Source: Chrysomallon squamiferum (lineage: Eukaryota; Mollusca; Gastropoda; Neomphalida; Peltospiridae). Taken from it: a stretch of 52,500 nucleotides of DNA. Below, piece by piece: positions 30,832 through 43,244 of the stretch (position 1 is the stretch's first letter; every line of letters begins with the position of its first letter). The notes beneath the pieces are model-generated. The model did not search any database. It saw only the letters and a program-made list of their open reading frames with translations, and was not told where the DNA came from. The position numbers and the translations under genes are program-made. The stretch spans positions 13,330,916-13,383,415 of the forward strand of contig CM022667.1 of NCBI GenBank assembly GCA_012295275.1. The letters are read 5' to 3'.

Positions 30832-31083
30832 AAACATAGTTGAATGATCCATACATAGACATACACACACACACAGACATACACACATACACAAATTCAC
30901 AAACATATACACATACATGATTACACATACAAAGTGACACACACATACATATACACACATTAATTTTCACAAACACATGAACACATACAGCACATACATG
31001 CACATACATTCAACAATACCATATAATATTATATGCAGATATATAAACACATACTCATACGTGTCAGTAAATGTATTTTCTAG
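29610..31083. other. AT-rich stretch, possible 5' intron of the 31-kb gene
   Basis: Holds (AAAT)n/(AAT)n at 29960-30039, AAC/ATA at 30378-30480, (TA)n at 30783-30828 and degenerate ACATAC repeats to 31065. If 29609 is a real donor, this is one intron ending at 31083 or 31142. Confidence 0.5.
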
Positions 31084-31142
31084 ACCTGAGAGTAACATGA
31101 GTTAAGGGGCTTTCTGATGTGTGAGAAAATGACTCTGTCAAG

Positions 31143-31419
31143 ATGACCCAAATGAAAAATGCACCAAGGGAGACAACTACAATAAAACCAAGTGGAGGCA
31201 ACTCTAATCAGACAGGCAGTGACGATCATGCATTGCCACCAGTTGATGACTCCCCACCAGTTTCAGGGACAATTGCTGCTGTCACAGTTGCTGTTTTGGC
31301 CTGTGTTTTGTTGCTGACATTGGTAATGATATGCAGAGCCTTGCGAAAGCGCCGGAGAGCTAGACAAGGGGAGAGAATGGGGGACATTCCAACTGTATCA
31401 ACAGGAATAATGGGAACCG
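31143..31419 (+). CDS. Membrane-protein coding exon with transmembrane helix
   Basis: 92 codons plus one base. Base composition is clearly more GC-rich than the flanking DNA. A good acceptor (gtattttctag, ending 31083) would put 59 untranslated bases before the ATG. A weaker one (ctctgtcaag, ending 31142) would start the exon exactly at the ATG. Confidence 0.7.
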
Positions 31420-32128
31420 GTAAAGTGAAATATGTTTACATAAGAATTAATCTTTAATTTATCTGTTCTTTATTTACAGGCTTAGTAAGAGGCAGTTATA
31501 ATTACACTGATACATCAGAATACATTTTTGTTTTAGTGTATTTTTAACAAATTAAATATATTCAACACCTAAATTATTTGTATCGTCACTGGGCAAAACA
31601 TAAGTCAGTTTAGTAAATTTAGTTCTGTGTAGTTATCACTGATTTATTTCTCTATGTATTTTCTGTGCATTTTATATTGTCATAAAACTGAGGCATTTGG
31701 TAACAAAATATTAATCACCTGACTGTTTGTTTAAATCTCATTAATATTGAACTATATGGAAGATTATTTGGTTATGTAATCATAAATACAGGAATACAGA
31801 AAAAAAGAAAAACTCACTTTATATAATATATATATATATATATACATATTTTCAAAAATTTGATTAAAATCACATAACTTTAATTTATTTGTTCTTTTCA
31901 TATATTATTATTATTATTATTATTTATCTTTTACATGTCACAGGTGTTGCAGCATACAGCAACGTTCGTGTGGATGGCAGCATCACCTGGGAACCTATAA
32001 ACTCAAACCATCCAACATCATCAGCAGCAGCATCATCATCATCATCAACAAATCAAACCAGACGTCAGACTTCACATAATAACCACAGACCTCGTCATTC
32101 ACGCAGTTCACATACTCATAGAAGCTGA
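31143..32128 (+). CDS. Unrecognised small single-pass membrane protein, two coding exons
   Basis: Seen: 31143-31419 and 31944-32128 join in phase 1 (donor ACCG|gtaaag, acceptor tgtcacag) into 154 codons ending in TGA at 32126. The 153-residue product has a Ser/Thr/Pro- and acid-rich N-terminal part with one N-glycosylation sequon (Asn22-Gln-Thr), one strong hydrophobic helix (about 42-64), a basic stop-transfer run (RALRKRRRARQ), and a polar tail containing VAAYSNVRVDGSITWEPIN, a polyserine stretch and an Arg/His/Ser-rich end. Inferred topology: N-terminus outside, tail in the cytosol. The frame is closed by TGA at 31122, so either translation starts at ATG 31143 or an upstream coding exon joins between 31125 and 31142. 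In the second case this is the C-terminus of a larger type I receptor-like protein. I do not recognise a family. Confidence 0.72.
31944..32128 (+). CDS. Membrane-protein last coding exon (cytosolic tail)
   Basis: 185 nt from a split glycine through VAAYSNVRVDG to the C-terminal HTHRS and TGA. An ATC/AGC run encodes the polyserine stretch and may be length-variable. The acceptor ttttacatgtcacag is strong. Confidence 0.72.
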
Positions 32129-32139
32129 ACACTGTCACA

Positions 32140-33430
32140 GTGAATTGTTCATACTTGACTGTTCAAACTTGACTGTTCATACTTGACTGTTCAAACTTGA
32201 CTGTTCACTAATGTTCACACTTCAAACGTGATTACTTACATACTTACATAAGTGTAAGTGTCTGTCTATTCATAAATTTATTTATGACTGTTCATACATT
32301 CCTGTTAATATATAACTGTTCGTACATATAACTGGCCAGTTACGACTTCACATGACTGTTCATTATTGACTGTTCACACTTGGCTGTTCCTACATGACTG
32401 TTGTCGCAGGCCTCTTCATACATGACTGTTGTTCAAAAATGACGTCTTGCATCACTGTTCATATGTAATTTTCGCGTACATGGCTGTTCGTTCATCAACT
32501 GTTGAAACTAAAAGATTCATATGTGATAATCTGTTGTTAGTGTGCATACATTATTTTTCATTCTTCGTTATTCATATTTCACTTCACATGCAACTGTATG
32601 TAGACAGCTTTTCTCATATCAACCATTCACATTTGTTCACAGATGCCATCAACTGTTTATATTTGACTGTTTATTTCTGATGCTAGGCTGTTCATACGAG
32701 TTATTATTATTATTTTTTTATTATTATATACATGGAAGTTGGATAAATGGAAAGATTTCTTGGATTTTGTTCATACTCGAATTGTTGATATTAGAAAATG
32801 AACATTTGCCATTGATACTGAATTGTTGAGTCTCGTTAATACAGGAATTGTTGATATTAGAAAATGAACATTTGCCATTGATACTGAATTGTTGAGTCTT
32901 GTTAATACAGGAATTGTTGATATTAGAAAATGAACATTTGCCATTGATACTGAATTGTTGAGTCTTGTTAATACAGGAATTGTTGATATTAGAAAATGAA
33001 CATTTGCCATTGATACTGGATTGTTGATGACTAATTGTTCATACAAGAACTGTTGATGTTTAACAGTTTAAACAAGAATTATTGATATTTCACTATTCAT
33101 ACAGCAACATTTTTCACTGTTGATACAAATTTGTTCATATTTGACTCTTTATACAAGAGATGTTGATAATTAACTGTTCATATAAGAGATGTTGATAATT
33201 AACTGTTCATATAAGAACTGTTGTTAATTAAAAATAAATAATGTCAATAATTAATATTTAATACAAGAACTATTTTTACTTGATTGTTCTTATAAAATAG
33301 TTGTTACTTAATTGTTCATACAGAAATTATTGATAATTAATTTTTAATACAAAACTGTTGATAATTTTTAATACAAAAGTATTGATAATTTTTAATACAA
33401 GAACTGTTGATGGCTAATTGTTAATACTTT
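32140..33430. repeat. Degenerate minisatellite with four 66-bp units
   Basis: Just after the membrane-protein stop, the motif ACTGTTCATACTTG and variants (TGTTCATACA, GTTGATAATTAA) recur for about 1.3 kb, with 14-30 bp spacing. Within it, 32779-33030 holds near-identical 66-bp units starting at 32779, 32845, 32911 and 32977 (the last partial). Because 66 is a multiple of three, the minus strand stays open for about 90 codons, but this is a repeat artefact. It probably lies in the 3' untranslated region or just beyond. Confidence 0.85.
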
Positions 33431-34324
33431 TTAGTCAGTATCCATATTTCTACATTGTATGGCATTTCTGAAAGTATATACAAGTTACAGATTTGTCTAT
33501 TTAACCAGATTTGAAAGTTTCCTTTGATGATATCACAGTCCAGCCAGCCATAATTGTTTTTTGAATCTCTTGGTTTTTAACTCTAGGTTTTCAGCAATTT
33601 TAATCATGGTATTCAGCATCTAATTATGCTGTCTTAAAGATCCAGTCTTGAAAGTATAAATGATGATATAAATAAAACCACCACTGCCACGAATACATAT
33701 TAAATATGAAATAATTTATTGAGATTATGAAAGTTATTTGAATTTATTTATTTATTTATTTATTTATTATTATTATGACTATTACTACTACTATTATTAT
33801 TATAACTACTAATATTACTACTACTACTACTACTACTACTGTTATTATTATTAATTAATACATTAATTACTTAAACATTTTATTTATTTATTTTTAAAAT
33901 CTTTGTTTCTTTGTTTCTTTGTTATTGTACTATTTTTTCTTTTTAATTTTTTATTTTTTATTTCTGTGTTCTAATCGTTCCCATGAGTTATTTATTGTTT
34001 ACTTTAATATTTTTTTAATATTTAATATTTCTGTGTTCGGTACATAAAATGTTACATTACTGTTACTGTTACCAAAGGACTTAGTCTAAGTCATGATCTA
34101 ACAATAATCATGTTGAGTAAATTTATACTGAATTAACAAAAGTTTATTTCTAAAGGCTGTCAGAATAAAATCCTCTACATGAAAGCTAATATTTTCATTT
34201 ATATTTTATCTATTTATTTATTTTCTTATTATTTCATGGATAATCTTAACAACAACAGAATCTCTCAAATTTTTTATTATTATTATTATTATGGTTTCTT
34301 TAAAATATATATTTTTTCATTCTA

Positions 34325-34474
34325 GTCTTGTAAAATTATTATTTGGAAAACATCTGCAGATATTTCAATTATATCCTTTTTTATATGTCTTTTTTATATG
34401 TCTTGTAAAATTATTATTTGGAAAACATCTGCAGATACTTCAATTATATCCTTTTTTATATGTCTCGTATTCAG
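34325..34474. repeat. 75-bp tandem duplication
   Basis: Two near-identical 75-bp units, the second starting at 34400, each containing GGAAAACATCTGCAGATA. Confidence 0.88.
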
Positions 34475-37400
34475 TTACTAACAGATAACTTTTAAATTTG
34501 GTTTTAATTTTATTTACATATAACTCTTTAAATTTATTTTAAATTTTACTTTATTTTTTAATTTTTTTGTGATATAAAAAACCTCAGCATTTAATGAAAT
34601 ATTCCTCCTTTAAATGTTTGACAGTATATTTTATGCAAACTATTTTACACATTTTATTTGTGATTCAAGTATGACCCTTTCCTGCATTTTGAGTAGCATG
34701 CATGGAAATCAGAATATTATTGCATTTAACAACAGTGCATTTGTTTAATTATTAATAGAATATTTTACATCTATGAGTAGGTACATTTTAATGATCTTTT
34801 GCTGCTAATTAATAAATGTAAGCTTCTGGACAGCAACAGATTTTCTGTCAGGCTGAATATTAATAACAATGATAATAATATAATTTTTTTGGTTAATTTA
34901 ATGTTTTTAGTTTTGAGAAAATGAAACTGATCTTATGAATTTCTACATCTCTATAATTATTTTTCAACCTTTGTAAAATTCCTTCTGATTTTCAGAAGCA
35001 CCATCATTTGTATATATAAAAAAATTGATATATTTTGAATTGATATATTTATTTATAATGTTATTATGGTGTATATTTGTTATTGTCTGGGGAAAAAAAT
35101 AATGTATATAATACAAATAATCAAAATAATATATTGTATACATCATTTGTACATTTTGTAAATTGTGAATGATTTTTGTATATTTTTATGTATATTTTGT
35201 AAAACTGAATATATTAGAAACTATGCAAGGATTTTTTCAATTTTTATTACTTTACAGCAATTTACAAATTCCCAATACAAAATAAAATAAAATAAAATAA
35301 ATAACAATAATAATAAAAAATAAAGAATTGTTTTTATAATAATTAATTATTTCATCTTCGTAGCTTTTGTTTTTTCTTTCTCACCAATTACTATGGAGGC
35401 TTGCATCTTGGAAGTAAAACACTGACTTGGGATCAAATCTTCTTAGTGCCATTTCTCATTGCAACCTTTTTATTCATAATTAACTTACATTTATCATTAA
35501 AATATTCTAATTTTGATTATAACAATATTATTTAAATTATATGCCTCCCAATATCTAGCACATAAAGACAGGGTCATACGTAAAGGTGAGTGGTTAAAGG
35601 GTCAGTTGACTATCTCTGATTTTTGTGGTTATAATCAGAAGAACTGACCATCCACTGACCAGGTCACTGATGTTTGATGTCACTGGTGCATGCTGATTGG
35701 CTAGACAGTGTTATACATATTTATGAAAGTATCCAATTAAATTCACAAATGAGAGTTGTTTATCAAAATTGGTTTCACTTATTGCCCCCTGCAATAATAC
35801 TTTAAAAAAAAAAAAAACTTGATGTCTGAATGTAATAAACTGGTTTCATCTGACATTCCATTTAATTAGATGAACATTTTTTTTTACATTAATAAAAATA
35901 ATTTTGCATATTTTATTTATTTATTCTTTGTACTCTGAATAAATACTATAATAATATATAAATGAATGCCATAATTTATTTTGAAAAAGAAAAATATTCA
36001 TTGCTATTAATTAATTTTTTATACAATAACTTTTTTGAAACAAAATTTAACTTGTGTAAAGTCCAGTTATAAATTTACACTAACTATATTTGTAAAATGT
36101 AAATTATTTTTAGTGTATCAACAAACTTAGTTTGGATTACTATATCTGCTGACCACATTACTCTCACAGTTCCTTCACTTGACATGACATCAGTAAGCAG
36201 AGAGGTGGACAGATTAAGGAACAAAATTATATTTTAAAAATCAGGATATGATGTGCTTGTAAAATTCAATAACAACTTTTAATTTTGTTACAGTTTCAAG
36301 ATGTTATTTGACCTATGTATTTTGAAAATACAGATGTTCCTTGCTGACAGAACCTTTTCCACTGCTAGCCTCCATTGCCTGACTGGTCCAAGGACACTAG
36401 CTTATGTAATGGAAATATGAATTCAAAGACGTGGGAATTGTGTGTAATGTCAGTAGACATTTATGGGAAGGTAGTTTTGGTAATCTAAATAAACTGAAAA
36501 CATAAATTTGTAATTTTAAACAGATACATTTTCAGAACATTTATTTTTGTATATTTATACAAATCATATTAATAATGTTGTTATTAAATTATAAATCATT
36601 TTTGGATGTGTTGTGTTTTTGTTCAGTTCTATGTTAATATTTTTTATATAAAGATTATGATGATGATGGTTTCCTTTTTTCATCCTTGTTTTTATTGCTT
36701 CATGCATTTGGTTTTATAAATTTTCAGTGTTCATATAATGAAAACTGTGTTTGTGTTTTATAATAATCCCTTTTTATATTGTAAGTCTTGATGAAGCCAA
36801 AACCGTGAAAACATTTATTTAATTTTTTAAAAAAAAAATTTTTTTTTGTGTTGTGTTGTGTTTTGTTGTTTTGTTTTGTTTTGTTTCATCAGTATAATTC
36901 TGTAGGACATATTATTTTATACAGTTTGTACAAAATTTATTTGTAACAACATGTGGTGACAAAATCGCATCATCTGATTTCACTGTGTTGACACCAGCTG
37001 GCATATGCACACAGAAAGGTCAGTCAAAGGTCATGTTTTGACTTTTAAATATTTCCAACCCACATACAATCATTACAATAACATGGTGGTTGTAAATCTG
37101 ATAGCCACAGTGTATCCTGAACAAAATTAGTCACCTGTTTCATCATATTTTTAGTTTATAAATAGATTTTTACACAAGAGCTCAAAGGTTATTTGTCAAT
37201 TATTGTAATACCTGATAGATGTGTAAATAAACCTTTTTGTAAGATAACATTACAGTGATAAAATCTACAATACTTCGAAACCTTTGAAACCTAAATAACA
37301 GGACACTTTTTTGAACAGAAAATGTCTCTAAGCAGCTACCGAGTCTTTGATCCTGCTGTCAAAGACCCAGGCTTGTGTGCTTTGACCACTGTTGGAATTA

Positions 37401-37765
37401 AAATGAATTTTCTCTTTTGAACAGATTTTTTTTTTGTTTCAGTATTATCCAAATTCACCTAAATAAATTCTAGAGATATATTGTAACAGATGTGGAACAA
37501 TTAAACATATCATTGATGAAAGCTGCAATGTTGACAGAAATGTTCAATATTTATCAACAGATGTTGCATTTAAAGCAGGAAAAAAAGAGAGATGAATTTT
37601 AATCCTACAAGATTCATCTTTTAAACATTAGGAATACGCTTGTGAAACTGAATATACGCACAATTCCTAGTTTGTTATCAACTTACACATACAATCCACT
37701 CTCCTTTAAAGTTATGTAAAACTTATTCAAATGCAAAAGAACAAACACTTGTTACAAATACAAAG

Positions 37766-37771
37766 TTTATT
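37766..37771 (-). terminator. Candidate CYB5 polyadenylation signal
   Basis: On the minus strand AATAAA is followed after about 18 bases by a GT-rich stretch (TGTTTGTTCTTTTG), the expected order for a cleavage site near 37748. It implies a 3' untranslated region of about 1.5 kb. Another AATAAA-like site lies near 38666. Unproven. Confidence 0.3.
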
Positions 37772-39282
37772 ATACTTGGTTTATCTCACAACATGTACAA
37801 AATAATTATGCTGTTTTCAGTCGAAGTAGTAAAGTCCAAGCTTCAGCTACAAAGAAGTTGCTAGAAAGATTCTATGATTATTCTAATTAATATTTTTTTC
37901 TTAAAGGAATGTAAAATCTACATCTATGACCTTATAGTTGTGTAGTTTATTCAAAGAATTTGTATTCTTTTTATATTATATATATATATATATATAATGT
38001 ATTACACACATATATATATAGCTATGAATAATTACAGAAGTGATATAGATGAAATAAATTCTGACACGACAGAAAACTTCCGAGCCAAGTTGGTAATAAA
38101 ATGAGCATATATTATTCTAAAATTGAAGAATATGTGATTATGTTATCTGGTTGTTATTTTCTGATATTACGTTTATAATAAAAAAAATTTTTAAAATATT
38201 TAAGAAATTTGCTTTTAGTAATTACTTAATTAGCAATGGTTTAATTTGATACTCTGCTACAAATTTTGATTTTGTTTTTGATGGAAATTTGTAACAGATA
38301 GGTAATTATTACAAATTTTTGTTTTTATATTAACTGATTGTATTTAATTTAAAAGCTAATTAAAGATAAAATTAGTAATTGTTTTGTTCTGTATATAACA
38401 AAAATACATAGTTTAATAACAAGGAAATTTATTAAAAATTATTTCTATGCTTTCAACAATTCCCAGGACTAGTTCAAATTAAATCTGTGTTTTCATCTGT
38501 TTAATGCCATGAATAAATTTAATTTTTTTTTCTTTTAAAACACAACACAACTGTATACAATCTGATTGTACTAACTGATAAAAATGCACTCAGTTTTAAA
38601 AAAAAAAGATTTATTTTAATGCAGAAAGTCTCTTCAGGACACATAAATTGTTATTTTCATTAATATTTATTTATATACAATTTGTTGGGTTTATTTTGTT
38701 TTTTCATTCTGAAAGCAATTCTTTGGTGACAATGAAAGAAACAAATTTTGAATGAACAGAATACATATATTCAAAAGATGATGTTAATATTTAGTTTTCA
38801 AAGCAACAAAAAGTAATATTAATTTTAAAATATTTTTTGTTAAAACATGATTAATTTTCCTTTTAATTAATATCCAAATTTTTATCATAATACTCAAAAA
38901 AAAAAAAAGTATTTCAATTTTTCAACCTTTGTCTTTACCATCGTATTTTTAGTGCACAAAATCAATAAATGAGTTTGTCATATATACATAACAATAATAA
39001 TAATAATAATAATAAATTAATAATAATAAATTAACAGTAATTGTTGTAAAAATAGTAATACTAACAGTAATAAAAGTAACCAAAATGTCATTCTGAAATC
39101 GTTAAATATGATTCAAAATACAACAGGACTCTTTCCTAAAGTGTTTAAAGTCTAACAGCATTGAATCTAGATTTTTAATCTGTTGATATCAGGTGCATTT
39201 ACATGATAAAACTTGCGTCCCAGCTCTCCGAAAGCACGAAATTGTCACGTTTCTTACACCGTTCACATCGTCATACCAACAA

Positions 39283-39376
39283 CTACTTCGACGCTGCAGG
39301 GGCTATTATGAACCTATAAATAAGAGCAGCCACCAAGGCAACTCCAAGTGGAAGAAGCCATCCGCTCCAACCCCCA
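39283..39376 (-). CDS. CYB5: CYB5 coding exon 6, membrane anchor and stop
   Basis: 94 nt encoding the hydrophobic tail anchor (Trp106 to about Ile127) and a short end IAPAASK, then TAG at 39283-39285. The anchor with adjacent tryptophans and a tyrosine-arginine pair is typical of cytochrome b5. A misleading plus-strand open frame covers the same bases. Confidence 0.95.
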
Positions 39377-42300
39377 CTGAAAATAATAATAAAAGCATAT
39401 ATTAAGGACAATCAATATAATGTTTTGCGACATAGATGCATTAGATTATGAAAAAAAGAAAATAAATATAAAAATGAGAAAGAATGTTAATTAAATTTAA
39501 TGATCATCAGATGAAGAAAAAAAAGAAAGAAAAAAGGACTGATTAACTGTGTGTCAAAAATGATGTTTCTCATTAAATGTTTATTGTAAGCAATGACTGG
39601 ATGAATATTTAATACATGACTCAAATAAGATACTTACTTGTTTTTTGGTGCAGGAGATGGACCAGTATTTTCCTGATAAAAAATAATAAATAAAAACACA
39701 ACTTAGTAATAAAAGATAATAAATATTGGGTCATTCCGTGTCAAATCACCCCCCAAAAAAAGAAATTTAAACCCGACCATCTCAGATTTTTATAAAACTT
39801 GGTATACTTGTTGACTGGGATCCCACAGCACCAAATGTTAGCCCAATCAGACCAGTGGCGTGGGAGATATGGCCCACCGAATTTTGAGATTTTTGCCAAA
39901 AATGGGTGTGATCACCAACCTTAGAACCCTCATATCTCAGGAACTACTGGGCCAATCTTCATAAAATTGGTATTGTTAGAAAGGCAAAATGACAAGGATA
40001 CCATGTAGGCCTACAATGTCTTACTCGATGATCAAGAAAGATGGTGATCCCTAGCATCCAGAATTGATCATTCAGGTTTTAGTTAATCAGATGTTAATGG
40101 CTGAAAAGGTGTTATTTTCATGTATGTGCATTTTTTAAATCTATATTGTGGCTAAACAAAAAATATTACACCCAGGTAACTTTTATATGTTTTAGTTAAC
40201 ATGTGGGAGATTAAATTTTAATAAAGGTCATCTCAAGATCACGTGATCCACACGGTCAATTTCAAGGTCATAGCAAAAGTTCAAAAGGTCAAGGTACTCC
40301 AATATTTTCCAAACTAAACAAAAATGGCAGATTTGGTATCCTTGTCATTTTGCCTTTCTAACAATACCAATTTTATGAAGATTGGCCCAGTAGTTCCTGA
40401 GATATGAGGGTTCTAAGGTTGGTGGTCACACCCATTTTTGGCAAAAATCTCAAAATTCTGTGGGCCATATCTCCCACACCACTGGTCTGATTGAGCTAAA
40501 ATTTCAGATTTGGTGCTGTGTGATCCCAGTCAACAAGTATACCAAGTTTCATAAAAATCTGAGACGGTTGGGTTTAAACCATTGGGTGATTTGACACGGA
40601 ATGACCCTATTTGAAAAAAATAAATGAAATATAAAATAAAAAACATAATAACATTATAATAAACAGGTACATAGATAAATGTAATAAAGAATAAAAAATA
40701 TATAAAATAATTAATAAGCAAATATTAAGAACAGTCAACAAAGTTTTGTGACAAAGATATATCAGATTATAAGTAAATAAAAAAATAAATAATAAATCAA
40801 ATGACATTTAATAAAAAAAAAAACTAAAATAAAAAACTACTGTAAATGGAACAAAATAAACTAATAATCAAAAAGCTGTTCATTTTATTTATTCCAGAAG
40901 TACTAATTTCAATTAGCAATCATTATTACATTTATGTAACTGCTTTCTTCTTGATCTGTAATTTTTATTTTTGTTCTCATTTTTATTCTAGTAACAACTT
41001 CATGTAAAACCAACAATTTATTTACTGTGAAAAAGAATAAAGTAACATTCATTACACAAACCTTTATGTCCTTGTTTTTCCTCTCCGACTAAAATAAATA
41101 ATGTAAATATGTTAATAGATTTACGTATCAATCTTAATTTATAATTCACACACATACATAAAAGATTTGCTGTTACATCAACATACATACATATATGTGA
41201 TCATTAAACTGTGGATATCTTAATGCTGAGAAACAGACACACACACCTACATACATTTATACTATATTTAACTGCACTGCATTATATAAAAAAGAACACA
41301 TCTGACAGAGCAAGAGAGAGAGGGAGAGAGAGACAGAGAGAGAGAGAGAGAGAATGAAACAAAGACAAGTTTAAACAGAAAGCTGTCAGTCTTAAATAAT
41401 TATTTGTTAACATAACAAAATTTTATTCAGACTGAGTAAAAGAAATTTTGTTTTAAAGTAACATGGCCAGACAAAATTCTGAAACTTACCTGATGTATAT
41501 CACCAACATAATAATCTTTCATCAGCTCTCGGGCATCGGTAGAATGACCAACATCTTCAAAAGCCTCTGTCGCATCACCACCTATAAAATTTAAAAATAA
41601 TAAACTTGTTTTAACTTTATATTTTACACAGTACTTTTGGCAATAATTAAAACTGACCTAAATAAATTCAAAATGCCAAATACTTTCAGTCTCAAGGTTT
41701 TGTTTTGTCCGTAACAATAAATTCTAACTGATAATAAAGGATGAAAACAAAAGAAGTTACATAATACTTCACTATTCCTATGTTAACCTTTTTGCAACTG
41801 ACAGTGTGACATCAGTAAGGACTTCTTTAGTTATGGGTTTTTTAAATGGCACTTACACAGCAAAAAATATCATATTTGAAATTTGAATCGATATAAAAGT
41901 GTATATGCCAAAAATAAGCTGAAATATGTTAAAAGCTAAAAATACCAATTTATGTATCATATACCTGAAAAACAATTCACATATTTACAGAAAAGCAGAA
42001 CTATGATCTTGGAAATACTACGTTTTTAAAATATTTACTCACCAGCCTGGTCTAATAAAACTTCTTCTCCTCCTGGATGCTATTAAAAATAATTTAAAAA
42101 GATAAAATGTTTAAAAAAAAAAAAAATAATGAAAAAAAAATACAACAATAAAATAAACTTGATGTCATCAAATTCTACACATTTTATTTAGTTTTACAGA
42201 TTATACAAATCTGTCAAATGACTAATATCATCTATGTTACGAAAAAATCTTTTCAAAATTATTAGTGGATGATGTAATTATTATTTGCTTTGTGTTATTA

Positions 42301-43208
42301 TTATCTTATCTTGTTTTTTTGCTCTGTAAATCTAGACCATGGTTAAAAAATTCATGTTTAGTATTTAATAACACTGCATGATATCAGTTCTTTATGAAAT
42401 CTATACTCTATTACAAGTCTAGATATGAACTTTTGGTTCTTCTATTGATCAAAGTGTTAAATTAGCATTTCTAATATAAGAAAAAGGACCTATCATCAGT
42501 TACTGAGAATTCTGTAAATACTGAAATAAACAAAAACAGTTTTTAAATATCTATTTTGGGTATCTGTTATTTTTTAGTATTAATAATATACAAAAATATT
42601 TAAAAACAATGAAAAGAAATAATAATAATGATAATAATAATAATAATAATATTTAATAAATAAATAAATAAATAAATAAATGATTTATAAGGAGTTTAAA
42701 GGCTATATTACTGTCACTGAAAATGACTAGATAATTAAAGGGTTATAATTATCTTAAAAAAAACAAATTTTATTCTTCATCTGTGTTTTCCTGTAACTGG
42801 TTTGTAGTTATGCTTTCACATACTGCAAGACACTATTATAAAATACCAAACACTGCATAATAAAACAATCAAACAAAACAGCTGCTGTTATTAATTCTGT
42901 CGCTGTCAAAGCCTGACAAAAGTCAAATATTTTGATGGACAGTCCCCATGACCAAAGTAAATATTTATAGACATGCACTGCTGCGAGTCATTTTCTAAAG
43001 TTTACCAGTGTTTATTTTCATCTGTTTTGAGGCCAGCACTAATAAACTAATTATTCAGAAACACACAACTAATCGTCTAATGTGCGGATGCTGTCGAGTT
43101 TAACTATAATTCAGCACAAATTAATATTAATGATTATTAAACAGTTTAAATTAACTATTTATTTTGTACATAAAACTATAAGGATATTACTGATTAGCAG
43201 CTTAGATT

Positions 43209-43244
<36 letters not shown>

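Larger units (their letters stand above)
33431..39282. other. AT-rich region between convergent genes
   Basis: No coding exon seen. It holds ATTT/ATT/ACT repeats (33740-33860), a 75-bp tandem duplication (34325-34474), AAAAT repeats (35280-35300), T/GTTTT runs (36838-36890) and (TA)n (37976-37996). It probably contains the 3' untranslated regions of both flanking genes. A plus-strand ATTAAA at 36583 followed by a GT-rich stretch is a possible polyadenylation site. Confidence 0.55.

Noticed and set aside
32771-33046. 91-codon minus-strand frame with a 22-residue repeat
   Set aside because: Results from a 66-bp tandem repeat whose length is a multiple of three. No splice sites, no domain, and it lies just downstream of a plus-strand stop.
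36786-36812. GATGAAGCCAAAACCGTGAAA, similar to phrases seen at retroelement 3' ends
   Set aside because: No adjoining reverse-transcriptase, SINE promoter or target duplication seen; the similarity is too short.
39193-39405. 70-codon plus-strand frame
   Set aside because: Antisense shadow of the last cytochrome b5 exon.
39724-40611. TATT target duplication as proof of a specific transposon superfamily
   Set aside because: Four AT bases in AT-rich DNA are weak evidence, so the element is reported without a superfamily.
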